Assembly (NCBI GenBank): GCA_003254885.1
Contig: QANT01000380.1
Span: 1 to 25,816, forward strand
Source: Purshia tridentata
Lineage: Eukaryota > Streptophyta > Magnoliopsida > Rosales > Rosaceae
Length of the DNA stretch: 25,816 bases
Reading direction: 5' to 3'
Numbering within the stretch: the first letter of the stretch is position 1; each line of letters opens with the position of its first letter. Below the pieces are notes generated by a model that searched no databases, was not told the DNA's origin, and saw nothing but the letters and a program-made list of their open reading frames with translations. Position numbers and translations under genes: made by a program. Below, one piece after another: positions 1 to 10,618 of this stretch.

Positions 1-1612
1 TTTGTTTGGTCAAAGTTAAATAGGCAAATAGTTTCCTATTTGGCTAATTTTTTGCAAGGATGATCTATCAATGAAGATGAAAAAAATGAACGGTTCGGAT
101 CAACACAAAACAACTCGTGTGGGCCCCACNGCCCCACAAGGGGGATCCCACAAACTTCTAATTTGTGGGAATCCCACAATGGATCCTTCCTCTATATATG
201 ATATATTATATATATTGATACCCTTCCAAGTTGCAACCCTCCCATGCATCATTCATCTTCTGAATTTTGATCCATCACTTTTCAATTTCATTCTTCATGG
301 CATCAACTTCACCCTACAATTTAATTACATTAATCATGCTTAATTTGCTTCCATAAATAGCACCCCCATATATCTAAATCCATCTCTAATTAAGTCTTAA
401 ACTTCATTTAATGTACACGTACATTAGAGCGAACAATATAGTTCATTCACACTTGTACATGAGACCAAGCGACTATACTTATGAGGCCAAATGATTGCAT
501 TCATGGGTAATATACTTCATCCACATGTTGCCATATATGTAAGGAAGGGTTTTAGGCTTGACTATTGCTCGATCGAGCTAGCCCACTTATACTTGCACAT
601 TAACAATACGACAATATAATATGTCATTTTTTGATCTAAGAATATAGTAGAGTAAGGATTGAGCCTTTAATTGCAACTCTACATTTTCTTGCAACCAATG
701 AATGGTCTCAAATGAACTGTGAAAGAGACTTGCATGTAATCCATTGCCGCTACGTACGTGGATGCATTTGCTTAACGCAACAGATATATATATATGTCTG
801 AATTCAAACTGTTGTGGATAATCAATAATGTCGTATGAATACATTGATTGGGACCTACGAGGATCCTTCCTTGTTTATTAACGACAAATTAACAACACTT
901 TGAATCCTAACTAATTAATACATCAATCAATCAATCAATCAATGTGCACGACAAAGTTGGATTACTGATTAGTGATTAATATTTATCCTCTCAGAAAAGC
1001 GTGCACGTCTGGAATGGTCTCTCTCACGTTTGCTCTACTAATCATACAAATTACATCAACTTTAATTCTTTATGTTCTGTGGGTTGTTACGCACATTTAG
1101 AATATATAATATGATATTTAGAGATCTATTTGGGGTCCAAATAAATGTGATATTCAAATGGACCCGACAGCTACATCCATGTATTTAATTTAATGATTCT
1201 ATGTTCACATGTACTTGTTCATACTAGCTAGCTTCTGAATTCGAAACAACATTCATACTTAGTTCGAACTTTTCTCCACGTATTTAATATATGGGTTGAA
1301 TTCGGATTGGTCGGTTTGTGTAATTCAATATCCATTTGATCTTCTTAGGGTTTTTGTTTTTAAGCATAATAAGAAAGAAGATTAAGAAAAATATAAAGCA
1401 TGTTCGTGAAGCATGCACTTGGATTGATTCAAGAGTCAATATTATATATAATTATGGTCAACTACAAAACGTTACAACTTACAAGAAGAACTGCATTATA
1501 TGAATTTAATACACAATTATATATGTATGACAAGAAAGGACAGAAGGAGAGGAAGAAAAGAAAGACAGCTTACAAGAAACAACAATATTTCAATTGATCA
1601 TTATGAACAAAA
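1..1612. other. AT-rich intergenic region with promoter-like left part
   Basis: I see no gene here. The open frames at 71-343, 587-844 and 1400-1597 have low-complexity, family-less translations. The left part holds a GC-rich patch with an ambiguous base at 130, a hairpin at 142-175 and TATA-like stretches near 193-215 and at 351-360. It could therefore be the promoter of a gene outside the window, but no start is visible. A short (ATCA)5 microsatellite lies near 922-941. The last 200 or so bases are probably the 3' UTR of the minus-strand protease. Confidence 0.6.
142..175. repeat. Inverted repeat able to form a hairpin
   Basis: Arms 142-154 (GGGATCCCACAAA) and 162-175 (TTTGTGGGAATCCC) are complementary except for one bulged A, with a 7-nt loop. 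It lies 12 nt right of the ambiguous base at 130, in a GC-rich patch within AT-rich DNA. Confidence 0.7.
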
Positions 1613-4284
1613 CTAGGTGCATCTGGAAGGAGCAAAACCCAATGTACTTCTCACAAAATCAAATTCCCACAAGTGGTTTTGCTGCATTATGTTGCCAATA
1701 ACAGAGGGACCAGGCAGACTAGCTGCCACAAATGCAAGGCATTTCTCCTGAAATGCAACATCAATAATATAGCTCTTCACTGGTGGCTCAAACCTAGCTC
1801 CATCTTCCAAATGAAATACCAACCTTGGCACCAAAGACTCATCAAATTCGGTGGCATTGAAGCAGAACTCAAATGGATCCCCATTTGTGGTTATTCTTTC
1901 ATATTTTGACAAAGCTGTTGTCAGTGCAGCCATCACAGGCTGGTAAACTGGCAGGGTTAGATATGTGAGGCTTGTGCCTGAATCAATAATGGTTCCACCA
2001 CCAAGATCTGCATTCCACACTTCACTTGGTATCTTTAACAGTGTGTCCCCAATTGATATGCTCAGTACATTTAGACCATATAATGAACCAACTGAGCCAC
2101 CCAAAACCAGCTTTGTATATCTCATTCTGGTCAGCAATTTGGTGTCATTATTGGCACCAAATTTGAGATAATTTGAGACATTCTTGGGACTGGAGTGGTC
2201 AACAAGGCAATAAGAGAACTTGCCACCAAAGGTTTGAGCAGCTTTTGATGTAAAGGAGTACTTTCCAAAGCCCAACCCCAATATGCCATCACCTCCTGTG
2301 ATGCCTCCATTGCCCTGGATGGACTGTGTGCAGCCAATTACCACATTGTACAGCTTTGTTTTCTTACCATTTGTGAGAGCCGCACTTACAGTCTCGTTGG
2401 CAAAGACCCCTATTGCACCAGACCCCTCTATGTACCTTTATGAAAATAGCATCAGAAAACAAATCAAAATATTGGTCATTCTTAAATCTGGCTAGAGAGT
2501 TGAAACAAGTAATATTACTCTAGCACTGTTAGGACTGACTACCATTGGATCTCAAAGCTTATAGCACCTCATTAGACGGAGAGAAACAGATTACAGCCCC
2601 ACCCTACACCTTACAAACCAGCATAAAAGCAGGGAAAGAGACTGGAGGTTTCAAATTCAGACTTCCTGCAACTGATGCATTGATCCTAAATTAAGGAATG
2701 GACCAAAAACGTATATCAAGCTAACAAGTACAAGTGACTCCTTAGTGGTCTTACTGGGTATGACATTTCTGCCATTGCAGCCACAAACAGATCCTAACAA
2801 GGGCACAAGTTCCTGTGTTTGGTACAAAAATGTGGTCATGTGACCCTCACCTACTTACAATAACTGCCATTTACTAACAAGTACAAGTGACTCCTTAGTG
2901 GTCTTACTAGGTATGACATTTCTGCCATTGCAGCCACAGACAGATCCTAACAAGGGCACAAGTTCCTGTGTTTGGTACAAAAATGTGGTCATATGATGTG
3001 ACCCTCACCTACTTACAATAACTGCCATTTAAATCTTTTGCTGGATGTAGGTAAAAGCAGTGTCCACATCTTGTGCAGTGGGTGATGAATTTGGGATACC
3101 CCACATTGCATCTGATTGTGCATAAGACATATCAATTTAAACTAACTAATTGTAGGCTTGCTTTCTAAAATTTGGACAACCTCAACCTAAATGGTCCATG
3201 GACAATAATGGTGATGAGAATTAATGATGCTTGCACAAAGAACCTTATAACTCCTCAACAACACATGACCAAAGCTTTCCTATGCCAACTTTAGTGTTTA
3301 GTATTTAACACAACTAAAACCAACTCACTTCAACGAAAACAAAGGACAAGTTCCAACTACTTCTAGTTTGGTTCTTCTCCTCCATTTCCAATCCAAATCA
3401 CTATCTGCTTACCCTATTTTTACCAAGTGATTGGATCATAACTCAAGAGATTATATTCTCATAATATTTACCCAATTTGGAATCAGATTTTTGGACCTGA
3501 CCCTAATGAGATTCTCTGTGCTAGATCCTAAACTGGGAACTGGGTCCTTCAATTTACCACTTCCCAAAGCTAAACAGAGACCCAATAGGCAGAGTATGAC
3601 AGTGAATGAAAGGCTTATGTGAAATTGGGAAGTGTACCTGTAATCATAGCTGCAAGGGGTCAATGGGGTGGGGCAGCTTGTTAGAGAGAACAGATTGGCA
3701 AACTCAATCTTGCACAACTGAGAAGAGCATGGGACAGTTTTGAAGGTCGAAGACCGATCCGCATGAAACACCCTCTTGTTGTTCAACCTTCCTTTGTGTG
3801 TGCCACACTTTCTGCCGCAACCATATCTGCAGTTAATCCATGTCAAGTCACTTCCTGTGTCTGCAATCAACATGAATTTTTGGGCAGGTGTCCCAACTTT
3901 TACTTGCACCAGATACTGCCCAAACCCATAGTCCCAACCCGATTTAATTGGCATTGCAATGGAGGGTGTTTCCCAGTCCTTTCGCCTTGTGCTCAGGCCT
4001 TGTTGGTCATGATGTTGATGATTATGAAGCCTTTTGTGGGACATAATTCGGTGGCGAACAATGTCATGTTGGTGAAGCTGTTTGATGAGTTCCAGCTGGG
4101 TTTTAGGCCTCTTCATCATCCCATGCACACCATCGTTCCCATTGAACCGCGGTGAATACCTGTGAATTAGCTCCAACCTCATGGTACGCAAATGCTTTTC
4201 AGGAAGTGCATGAACAAACAGAAAACCATGAATGGTTGAAAGCAAGATGATGAAGAGCAATGAATTTGGCCTCAACTTCATCAT
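1613..4284 (-). CDS. NANA: Nepenthesin-type aspartic protease, NANA-like (family A1)
   Basis: Secretory or plastid A1 aspartic endopeptidase, 489 aa. Exons, in coding order, are 3638-4284 and 2435-1613. The junction splits one Arg codon and gives an unbroken C-S-Y-D-Y-R-Y-I-E-G-S run. The first catalytic motif is DTGS at Asp142 and the second IIDSGTS at Asp367, so both active-site aspartates are present. A Cys-rich nepenthesin insert follows the first. Residues 1-26 look like a signal peptide (Met-Met-Lys, then a hydrophobic stretch), followed by a His/Gln-rich prosegment. I chose the ATG at 4282-4284 because the upstream in-frame extension to 4425 is not family-like and would bury the signal peptide. 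Similarity in the C-terminal half (VIGNIMQQN...WEFD) points to Arabidopsis NANA, a plastid protease affecting carbohydrate metabolism. That role is known for Arabidopsis and only inferred here. The 1.2-kb intron carries a tandem duplication. Confidence 0.9.
2721..3031. repeat. 153-bp tandem duplication inside the protease intron
   Basis: Copy 1 is 2721-2873 and copy 2 is 2874-3031. They are almost identical: two single-base differences (ctgggta/ctaggta and cacaaaca/cacagaca) plus 5 extra bases in copy 2 just before gaccctcacc. The copies abut directly with no spacer, and both lie well inside the intron of the aspartic protease gene. Confidence 0.95.
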
Positions 4285-4560
4285 CAAAGGAAAAAGGAGG
4301 ATGTAGAAATGGGTTGATTGAAAACAGGGGAGGTAGGGACTCTGTGGGTACTGGGTTTTGCAGTTTCGGGTGTACCTTGTGGCAAGTAGAGAACTAAGAA
4401 TAGGATGGGGATTGGGGAGGCCCAAAAGGAGAAGGTGGGTTTCCTTTGGGAGCTAACAACAAAGATACCGAGTGTGAGGAAGAAACATAAAGGGAGGCGC
4501 CTTTATGTTGTGCTCCCAACCCAACTTCTCTGTTTCATCTTTGTCACTTATTTCCCTCAT

Positions 4561-4570
4561 AATTTTATAG
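4561..4570 (-). promoter_or_regulatory. TATA box of the aspartic protease gene
   Basis: The minus strand reads CTATAAAATT, a near-ideal plant TATA box. It lies about 280 bp upstream of the chosen ATG, implying a leader of roughly 240-250 nt. It sits 31 bp inside the 50-bp tandem duplication, which would make the duplication proximal promoter. Confidence 0.55.
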
Positions 4571-4601
4571 TGAGTACATGGAATATGGTTGATAAGCAAT
4601 C

Positions 4602-4701
4602 ATGTACTGCCTCTCTTTATACGTAAATGTTCTCCCTTTATATTAATATATATGTACTGCCTCTCTTTATACGTAAATGTTCTCCCTTTATATTAATATA
4701 T
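4602..4701. repeat. Exact 50-bp tandem duplication in the protease promoter
   Basis: Copies 4602-4651 and 4652-4701 are identical base for base. Each contains a CT-rich stretch, a TACGTA (ACGT-core) palindrome and a TATTAATATAT end. They lie immediately upstream of the TATA box on the minus strand. Confidence 0.95.
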
Positions 4702-4725
4702 ACATGTATTTTAGTCTTGTGCATA

Positions 4726-4746
4726 CTCTCTCTCTCTCTCTCTCTC
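4726..4746. repeat. (CT)n microsatellite
   Basis: About 10.5 uninterrupted CT units, 24 bp beyond the 50-bp tandem duplication. On the protease-coding strand this is a GA repeat in the upstream promoter. Confidence 0.9.
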
Positions 4747-6780
4747 ATGCATGATTATTAGGGGTTGAAATTCAACTCGCACTTAATAGTTAATACATAT
4801 CAAAGCATTGGAAACTGAACAATAATTTCTTGAAATCCAAGTTTATATCACATGGAACAACATCAATCATATACATCAACCCTCTGCATTGTTAAACAGT
4901 CTGGTTGCTATATTGTCACATGAAGAGTTTGAACCATTGATCAAATGGGTTAGTAAAAAGCTTGAACCATTACTCTATAACAGACAATTAGTTGTGTGAT
5001 TAATAAAACAATAATTCAAGGTGGGTATGAGAAATCTTGATGGTTGATGATCTCCTAATATTGGGTTTGGAGCTCACGAATAATGTGCAAGCTTGGCCGG
5101 ACACGGTTTGAATGAGTAGTAGATGTTAACGTGACAATATTAAAATCAAAGACAACAAGACATGGAAGAAGTTCATTCATTACTATGCATTTGGCCATTA
5201 ACTAACATGCTCTCTATCTGAACAATACTTGACCTGCTCTGCTCAACGTGGCCAGCTGGCTGAAAGTGAATGTTTGTCAAATTTCAACTCATCAACTTCT
5301 ACTGGAGATCCATATTCGTTTTTCTACATCCAAATATTCTATTTCACTCCATGACTTTGCTTGTGTTTTTGGTTATTATTATCATATATAGAGGATAAAG
5401 GCATATATATATGTTTAAAAATAAGGCTTAAGTCAAGAAATGTATGCCGTACAGTAAAACATGATAATTTATTAAGACTTAATTTCTCCCCACATTGGTC
5501 TTAGATTTGACAATTAATTATATCCTTGTTACATGGGTTAGAGCTGTGCATGACCACACTCAGCAACTACGCGTCTAATTAACTTACTATCATGTATGAA
5601 ATTCAGTTTCTAATCACATTAATGTGGTTCTAATTACTTGCCTTTGAAGTAAGAATATATGAACTATCTAGCTAGGTTAGTTTGTTTCTTAGAAATGTAA
5701 TGGCAAAAAAATTATGAGAGTATATAAGTACTTTACCATCAAAGCTATAAGCTCCACAATTATTGTAGTTTTGTTTGTTTAGCTGAAGCCTCTTCATTTG
5801 TTTCCAAAATAAATATTCTAATGGTTATATACCTTGGTAGTGAGCAATTCATGATAATTTTCAAAAGAAAAGGTCAAAATCTTGATAGTATATAATAGAT
5901 CACAAAGCAATTCAGAGAATGAGGTTTATCATTGGAGGTCAAAGCTTGTGCAAAACATATCTATGTAGTAGATATTTAAGCCAATCCCACCGATATATAG
6001 AGAAGAATGAGCTGTTCATCATTTAATTAAGATTTGACATTCTATGTACAAACACATAAAACAAAACAAAGATTTGGGGTTTTGTTTATAAGTTGTGAAA
6101 GAAATCAACATCAAAAGTGTTGAATGGAAAAAGAATAAGCAGAATGATATATGGGTAATAATAATTGTATAATCACCGTTTAAAATTAAGAGGTGGGATT
6201 TGGAAACAGCCAGGAAGCTAGGTAGGCATATTGAGGATTAACTAAGCAGCAAACCTGCCATATTACATTGGCCTCACATGGAGACTTAAGGCACTTGTCA
6301 ATTCCTAAAGTGCATGAAATGTTTGGCACTACTAATTAAATTAAGTCGATTAATATATGCTAAGATATAACACCTACATTTTTTATACTATATTGGCGTT
6401 ATATCTGTAATACAAGTGAAATGTTATATCAGTGTGAATGTGTGATGCTACCAATGTGGTACAATATAAGAATGTAATGCAGATAGTTTTATCCAATTAA
6501 GTTATATTAAATTACTGAAAGACTTAATAGAAGAGAAATCAATAGATTAATTGGGTTTGAGATATAATAAAGCAATAGATTAACACATTGTATTGTAGTA
6601 TCTTTTCTGATTTTATTATTTATTTTTAGATTTATGTTCAACAACATAGTACATTCTTTTTGCATCATATTTTTTAGTTAAAAATATATAAAAAAAAACA
6701 AATAGGTTGAGCCTGTGAGATCAAAGTTCGAATTGAACCGGAAGCCAGCCTAATACAAGGTAAGCTGGGCCTCGAGTCCT
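4747..6780. other. AT-rich intergenic region between divergent genes
   Basis: No open frame of note and no recognisable transposon. There is a small inverted repeat (AGATATAAC at 6363-6371 with GTTATATCT at 6398-6406) and a third GTTATATC at 6423-6430, possibly the remains of a miniature element, but too little is left to assign. The region separates two divergently transcribed genes, so it holds at least part of both promoters. Confidence 0.6.
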
Positions 6781-6930
6781 CCCCTATCAGGCCTAACCAG
6801 GCCCGACCCGAATATTTAAAGAGCCTAAACCAAGACCCGTTTTACATGCATAGGCACCGTCAATAATCAGTCTCAGATTTGTTCCTCCACTTTGTATGCG
6901 GGCGGTGAGAGGAAAAAAAGAGAGGGAAGA

Positions 6931-8227
6931 ATGAATAAAGGGGGAGGAGGTGGCGGCGGCGGTGGAGGAAGTGGGCCCACATCGGCGGCGGCGGCGGCGG
7001 TAGCTCAGAAGCAGAAGGCGTTGCTGCAGAGAGTTGAAACGGACATCGCTAGCATCGTCGACAATTTCAGCCACCTCGTCAACGTCTCCAGGGTCTGTCT
7101 CTCTTTCTTTTGCTTTGAAGAATGATACAATGTTGTCTATGTAATCCAAATTCCGAAGCTTTTACAAATTAAAACAAAGTGTATGAATTGATGGGACATT
7201 GACAGTGGCGATTGAGGAGTGTCAATATTTTTATGTTTGTAGGTGAATGACCCACCTGTTAGAAACTCTCAGGAAGCTTTCATGATGGAGATGCGTGCAG
7301 CTAGAATGGTCAGACCATCTGTTCCTCTTTCTGCTCGTGCTTCTGCTTCTTTTTCTGTGTGTTTAGATACTTGAGCTTATACAAGTAGTATTAGCACTGT
7401 GGAACTGTTTACTTCTATCTCCTTCATTTGTTTATAACATTTACTGGTTCTTGGAAATGTTAAAGCAGAGGTTTGTGTGACATTTTTTGCATTTGCATTT
7501 GCCAAGGAAATGAAGCATCGCCTGCTAGTCGTTGTCTTCGGAATGATGTTCAATTTTCATAATTTTATGAACCCCATGTAGCACAAAGTTAACACATTTA
7601 CTTGGAAAAGAGTTAGTTTTTTCTTATGTAACTTGACACGATTAAAGGTAGATTATGTGCTAATTGATGGCTCTCAGTTAAAAAATTATTGGTTTCTAAT
7701 CTATCTAAGTCGTTTATTATAAATTCATATAATGTTTTTTTGAGTTTTATTATTAAACCCTAGATAAGATGGAAGAACCCTTGAATTTCTAACAGACAAC
7801 TTAGATTAAAAACCAAATTCAACAAATTGGAAAAGGTCATATTCGTGGTGACTGTTCGGTTACTGTTCTGGCCTCATCAAGCTGACTCTAAATGTGCACT
7901 TGTTTTTAAGCTTCACTTGTTCTTTATGTGTTTCCAGTTGCTTACAAGTTGTTTTGGTCATTCGCAATTGATCTATCATGACCACAGGTCCAAGCAGCTG
8001 ATTCTCTACTTAAGTTGGTGTCAGAGTTGAAACAGACAGCAATCTTTTCAGGATTTGCATCTCTTAATGACCATGTAGAGCAGAGAATGGTCGAGTTTAA
8101 CCAGCAGGCTGAGAAGACTGACCGCATGTTGGCTAGAATTGGGGAGGAGGCAGCTGCCAGCCTCAAAGAGCTTGAATCCCATTATTATTCTTCTGCACTT
8201 AGGTCAGGTGAAAACTTGCAACAATGA
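6931..8227 (+). CDS. MED22: Mediator of RNA polymerase II transcription subunit 22 (Surf5 family)
   Basis: Head-module subunit of the nuclear Mediator complex, which links transcription factors to RNA polymerase II. 155 aa from exons 6931-7092, 7243-7308 and 7988-8227. All junctions are GT-AG and in phase, joining SHLVNVSR to [10 protein letters not shown] and then MRAARM to [10 protein letters not shown]. The conserved Med22 helices cover about residues 24-140 ([16 protein letters not shown], then [17 protein letters not shown], then a long charged helix). Length matches plant MED22, which is about 150 aa. Residues 4-13 are ten glycines and residues 19-23 are alanines, a low-complexity head ahead of the helical domain. 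The ATG at 6931 follows a purine-rich leader. A 680-bp intron precedes the last exon, and the gene converges on the nitrobindin gene. Confidence 0.93.
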
Positions 8228-9220
8228 ACTTGACATTTAGAGAAGAAACTGGTATGGTGCTTGTTTCTTAGTAATACATTTTCTCATGTAAACATAGGCA
8301 GAAAAATTTAGAGAAGAAACTGGTATGGTGCTTGTTTCTTGAAGTAATACATTTTCTCATGTAAACATAGGCAGAAACTTTGTAATTCTTGGCCTTGGAT
8401 CAAATTACTTGCTATGTATCTCATTTAAGTTTTTGAAAAAAATTTCCAGTAAGATGGTGTTGTCAATACATTTTGGAGCAATTGTTAGAATTTCAAAACC
8501 CTTTGAAGCGTATTGTTTGCGGCTTTCTAGCAAGGTATAGTTGGTGTAAATAGTTTATAAAGAGAATAGACAAGTGATGAAAGATATGTACAAGGGCTAA
8601 CTATTCTGATCTTATCAATCAAAAGGATGATTTTTGTTAAGTTTGAGAAATGAACAAGATTTCGAACTGAGTCTTGGTTCCTGACAGCAACTACATAACC
8701 GAGAACCTGCTGCATTCCAGAAACTAATAGGGCCTCGCCCTCAGCATAGAATGGGCAAGAAATTTGTTGCTCAAAACCATGTTAATTGATATTGATGTTG
8801 AAATATGCATAGGCATTTCCACAAACTCAATTTACTGGCTTCTTGTTCGGTTCAATCTGATTAAAGGGCAATCTCTAGAAGTCACCAAATTTCATGATTG
8901 ATAATTGCAAAAGCATGTTTTGGAAACGGAATGCACAAGTATACATTTCTAATAGTAAACTCAGATTCATTACCATGTTTGGATTGAAAGAAACATTGAA
9001 ATAAAATCTGAGGTCAAAACAGAAAGCAAATACAGTATGTCACTATGGAAGAAGTGTATTTTTAAGGAGTTAGCCCATAAATTTGATTGTAATTCTCGAA
9101 TTAGCAAAATTTGAAAACCTTACAGCCCTCAATAATACCCATCTTGTCACATTGAAATAGATCAATCCAAATCTTGTGCAAGGGCTAATTTGTAGACTTC
9201 ACTTTTTCAACATAATCGCT
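8228..9220. other. Intergenic region between converging genes, with MED22 3' UTR
   Basis: This should hold the 3' ends of MED22 (plus) and nitrobindin (minus). It begins with a tandem duplication at 8235-8378. The rest is AT-rich. A short minus-strand frame at 8527-8715 has no family resemblance and I do not call it a gene. Confidence 0.55.
8235..8378. repeat. 71-bp tandem duplication in the MED22 3' UTR
   Basis: Copy 1 is 8235-8305 and copy 2 is about 8306-8378. They differ mainly by 2 bases inserted in copy 2 (cttagtaat against cttgaagtaat). The first copy starts 8 bases after the MED22 stop codon, so both copies should be in the mature 3' UTR. Confidence 0.93.
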
Positions 9221-10618
9221 TCAGAGTCTCTTGAGCGAGGCTTTCAGATGTGGATTAAGACTGGTGAGATTTGTAGCCATCTGAAACTCATAAGACAGTT
9301 CTCCATCAACCAACTTAAAAACTCTGGTTATCTCTTTCACCTACCCCAAAAAGAATAAAAAATTATTCAAGTCATTTTTTAAACAGAAAACAAATTTCTT
9401 TACCAAAACCATCAAGGTTGCTTTATAATTCATAGATCAACTAATTCATATATTTGACCAAAGTGCAGTCCTTTCCATATATAGGATGCTTCATGAAGCT
9501 CTAACCAAAAGCTGAATAAGTTTAGGGGATTAAAACATCAAGGAAACGGACCCCTAGTTTCAAAATGGATTTGATATCCTGTAACCAATTCCATACATAT
9601 ACTTGGGTTTTCTATTTATATTCTCTTTTTTGGTCTCTTTTACAATTTTCTCAACATCGTAGTGGCATCCTCATCAGCCATGAATTCAACACCACAATCA
9701 CGTCATACGTCTACAAGAACCTCAACTATATGCCAATACAACTCATATCTTCATACAATCTCTAAAGCGCCAATTTCTTACCAGCACAATCTTACTGGAA
9801 ATTATAGATCTTAATATATGTCATTCTATTGCTTCTGGGGAAAGTTTTTAAAGTAGGAAACTAAAAAGCATGCTTTTTTGGGCCAGTTCTGTGACTCTTA
9901 TGAATTTAGGCATACATCACTTCAAGGCTATTGCATTAAAGTATCCAACAATAATCAGCTTAAATTACCTTGGTAGCATTGCCCACAAGCTCAGTTTGAA
10001 GCTTTATGACTTTCTCTTCTGCGTTGTACGTCCCTTTCTAAAAGAAGTCAAAGACATGAAAAGTTTGTGACACAATGCAAGATACACAATTAGAATTATA
10101 CAAGCAATAAAAATGAATAGAAAAACAAAGGGGCAGTATCAGATTCGTCAAGATAATTAGCATAAGCAAGTTTGAGGGAGCAATTAGTAATGAGGGCACC
10201 TGAACTTCAACAAGACCAGTGCTTTGAGCAATGACGACTTCAATAGTACCATCGGGTTTGGGTCGCCAGTAGCCACTCTCAGCGTGCATAGGCTCCCCGG
10301 AATTCAATTTCCAGGTCTTCTGAGTGTAAGCTATGAAGGGCTTCTCTCATTTCACAAATACAATTGGTAACAAATAATCAGAGGGAAGGAAACTAATCAG
10401 AGAGCGAGTTACCCACTGAGTCACTGACCCAGTTTCGAAAACAAAAGAGGAGAACCTACACCTACCTTGCCGGAATGAGAGAAATGGAGTTGTTCACCGT
10501 AAGAGAAGGAGTTGATGGTGGGAAAGCCACCTTCCCCTTGGCCTCTCCATGTGCCCAAGAGGTACGAGAGTGGTGCTATTGCTGGGTGTACGGTCGGTGA
10601 TGCTGTAGCACCCTCCAT
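9221..10618 (-). CDS. Nitrobindin-type heme-binding beta-barrel protein (THAP4/DUF1794 family)
   Basis: Small soluble beta-barrel that in Arabidopsis (At1g79260) binds ferric heme and nitric oxide. 160 aa, against about 166 in Arabidopsis. Exons, in coding order, are 10618-10466, 10340-10200, 10037-9969 and 9340-9221, all GT-AG and all in phase 0. The family core is clear: PLSYLLGTWRGQGEG near residues 16-30, then the HAESGYWRPKPDG and EVVIAQSTGLVEVQKGTYN blocks. The expected proximal heme ligand is His152 (NPHLK), matching Arabidopsis His158. Met70-region residues MH (69-70) and Met142 correspond to pocket residues Met75, His76 and Met148. I chose the ATG at 10618, since the frame 6 nt further up begins with GTG. 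There is no targeting peptide, so a cytosolic protein is likely. NO scavenging or peroxynitrite isomerase activity is inferred from the family. Confidence 0.92.

Noticed and set aside
71..343. A 90-codon open frame at the left edge spanning the ambiguous base
   Set aside because: It crosses the N and the hairpin, and its translation is unlike any family. Promoter-like composition fits better.
3451..3637. Continuation of the protease exon 1 frame into the intron
   Set aside because: The frame runs on to a stop near 3451, but splicing at 3638/2435 restores the second catalytic half exactly. The extension is intronic and would lack Asp367.
6706..6830. A GC-richer block with GTTCGAATT and AGGCCCGACCCG upstream of MED22, resembling a transposon remnant
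   Set aside because: It could equally be the MED22 promoter with GGCCC-type elements. No terminal repeats, target duplication or second copy were seen.
8527..8715. A minus-strand frame between MED22 and nitrobindin
   Set aside because: Considered as a further nitrobindin exon. The nitrobindin protein already ends at its family-typical C terminus at 9221, so no further exon is needed.
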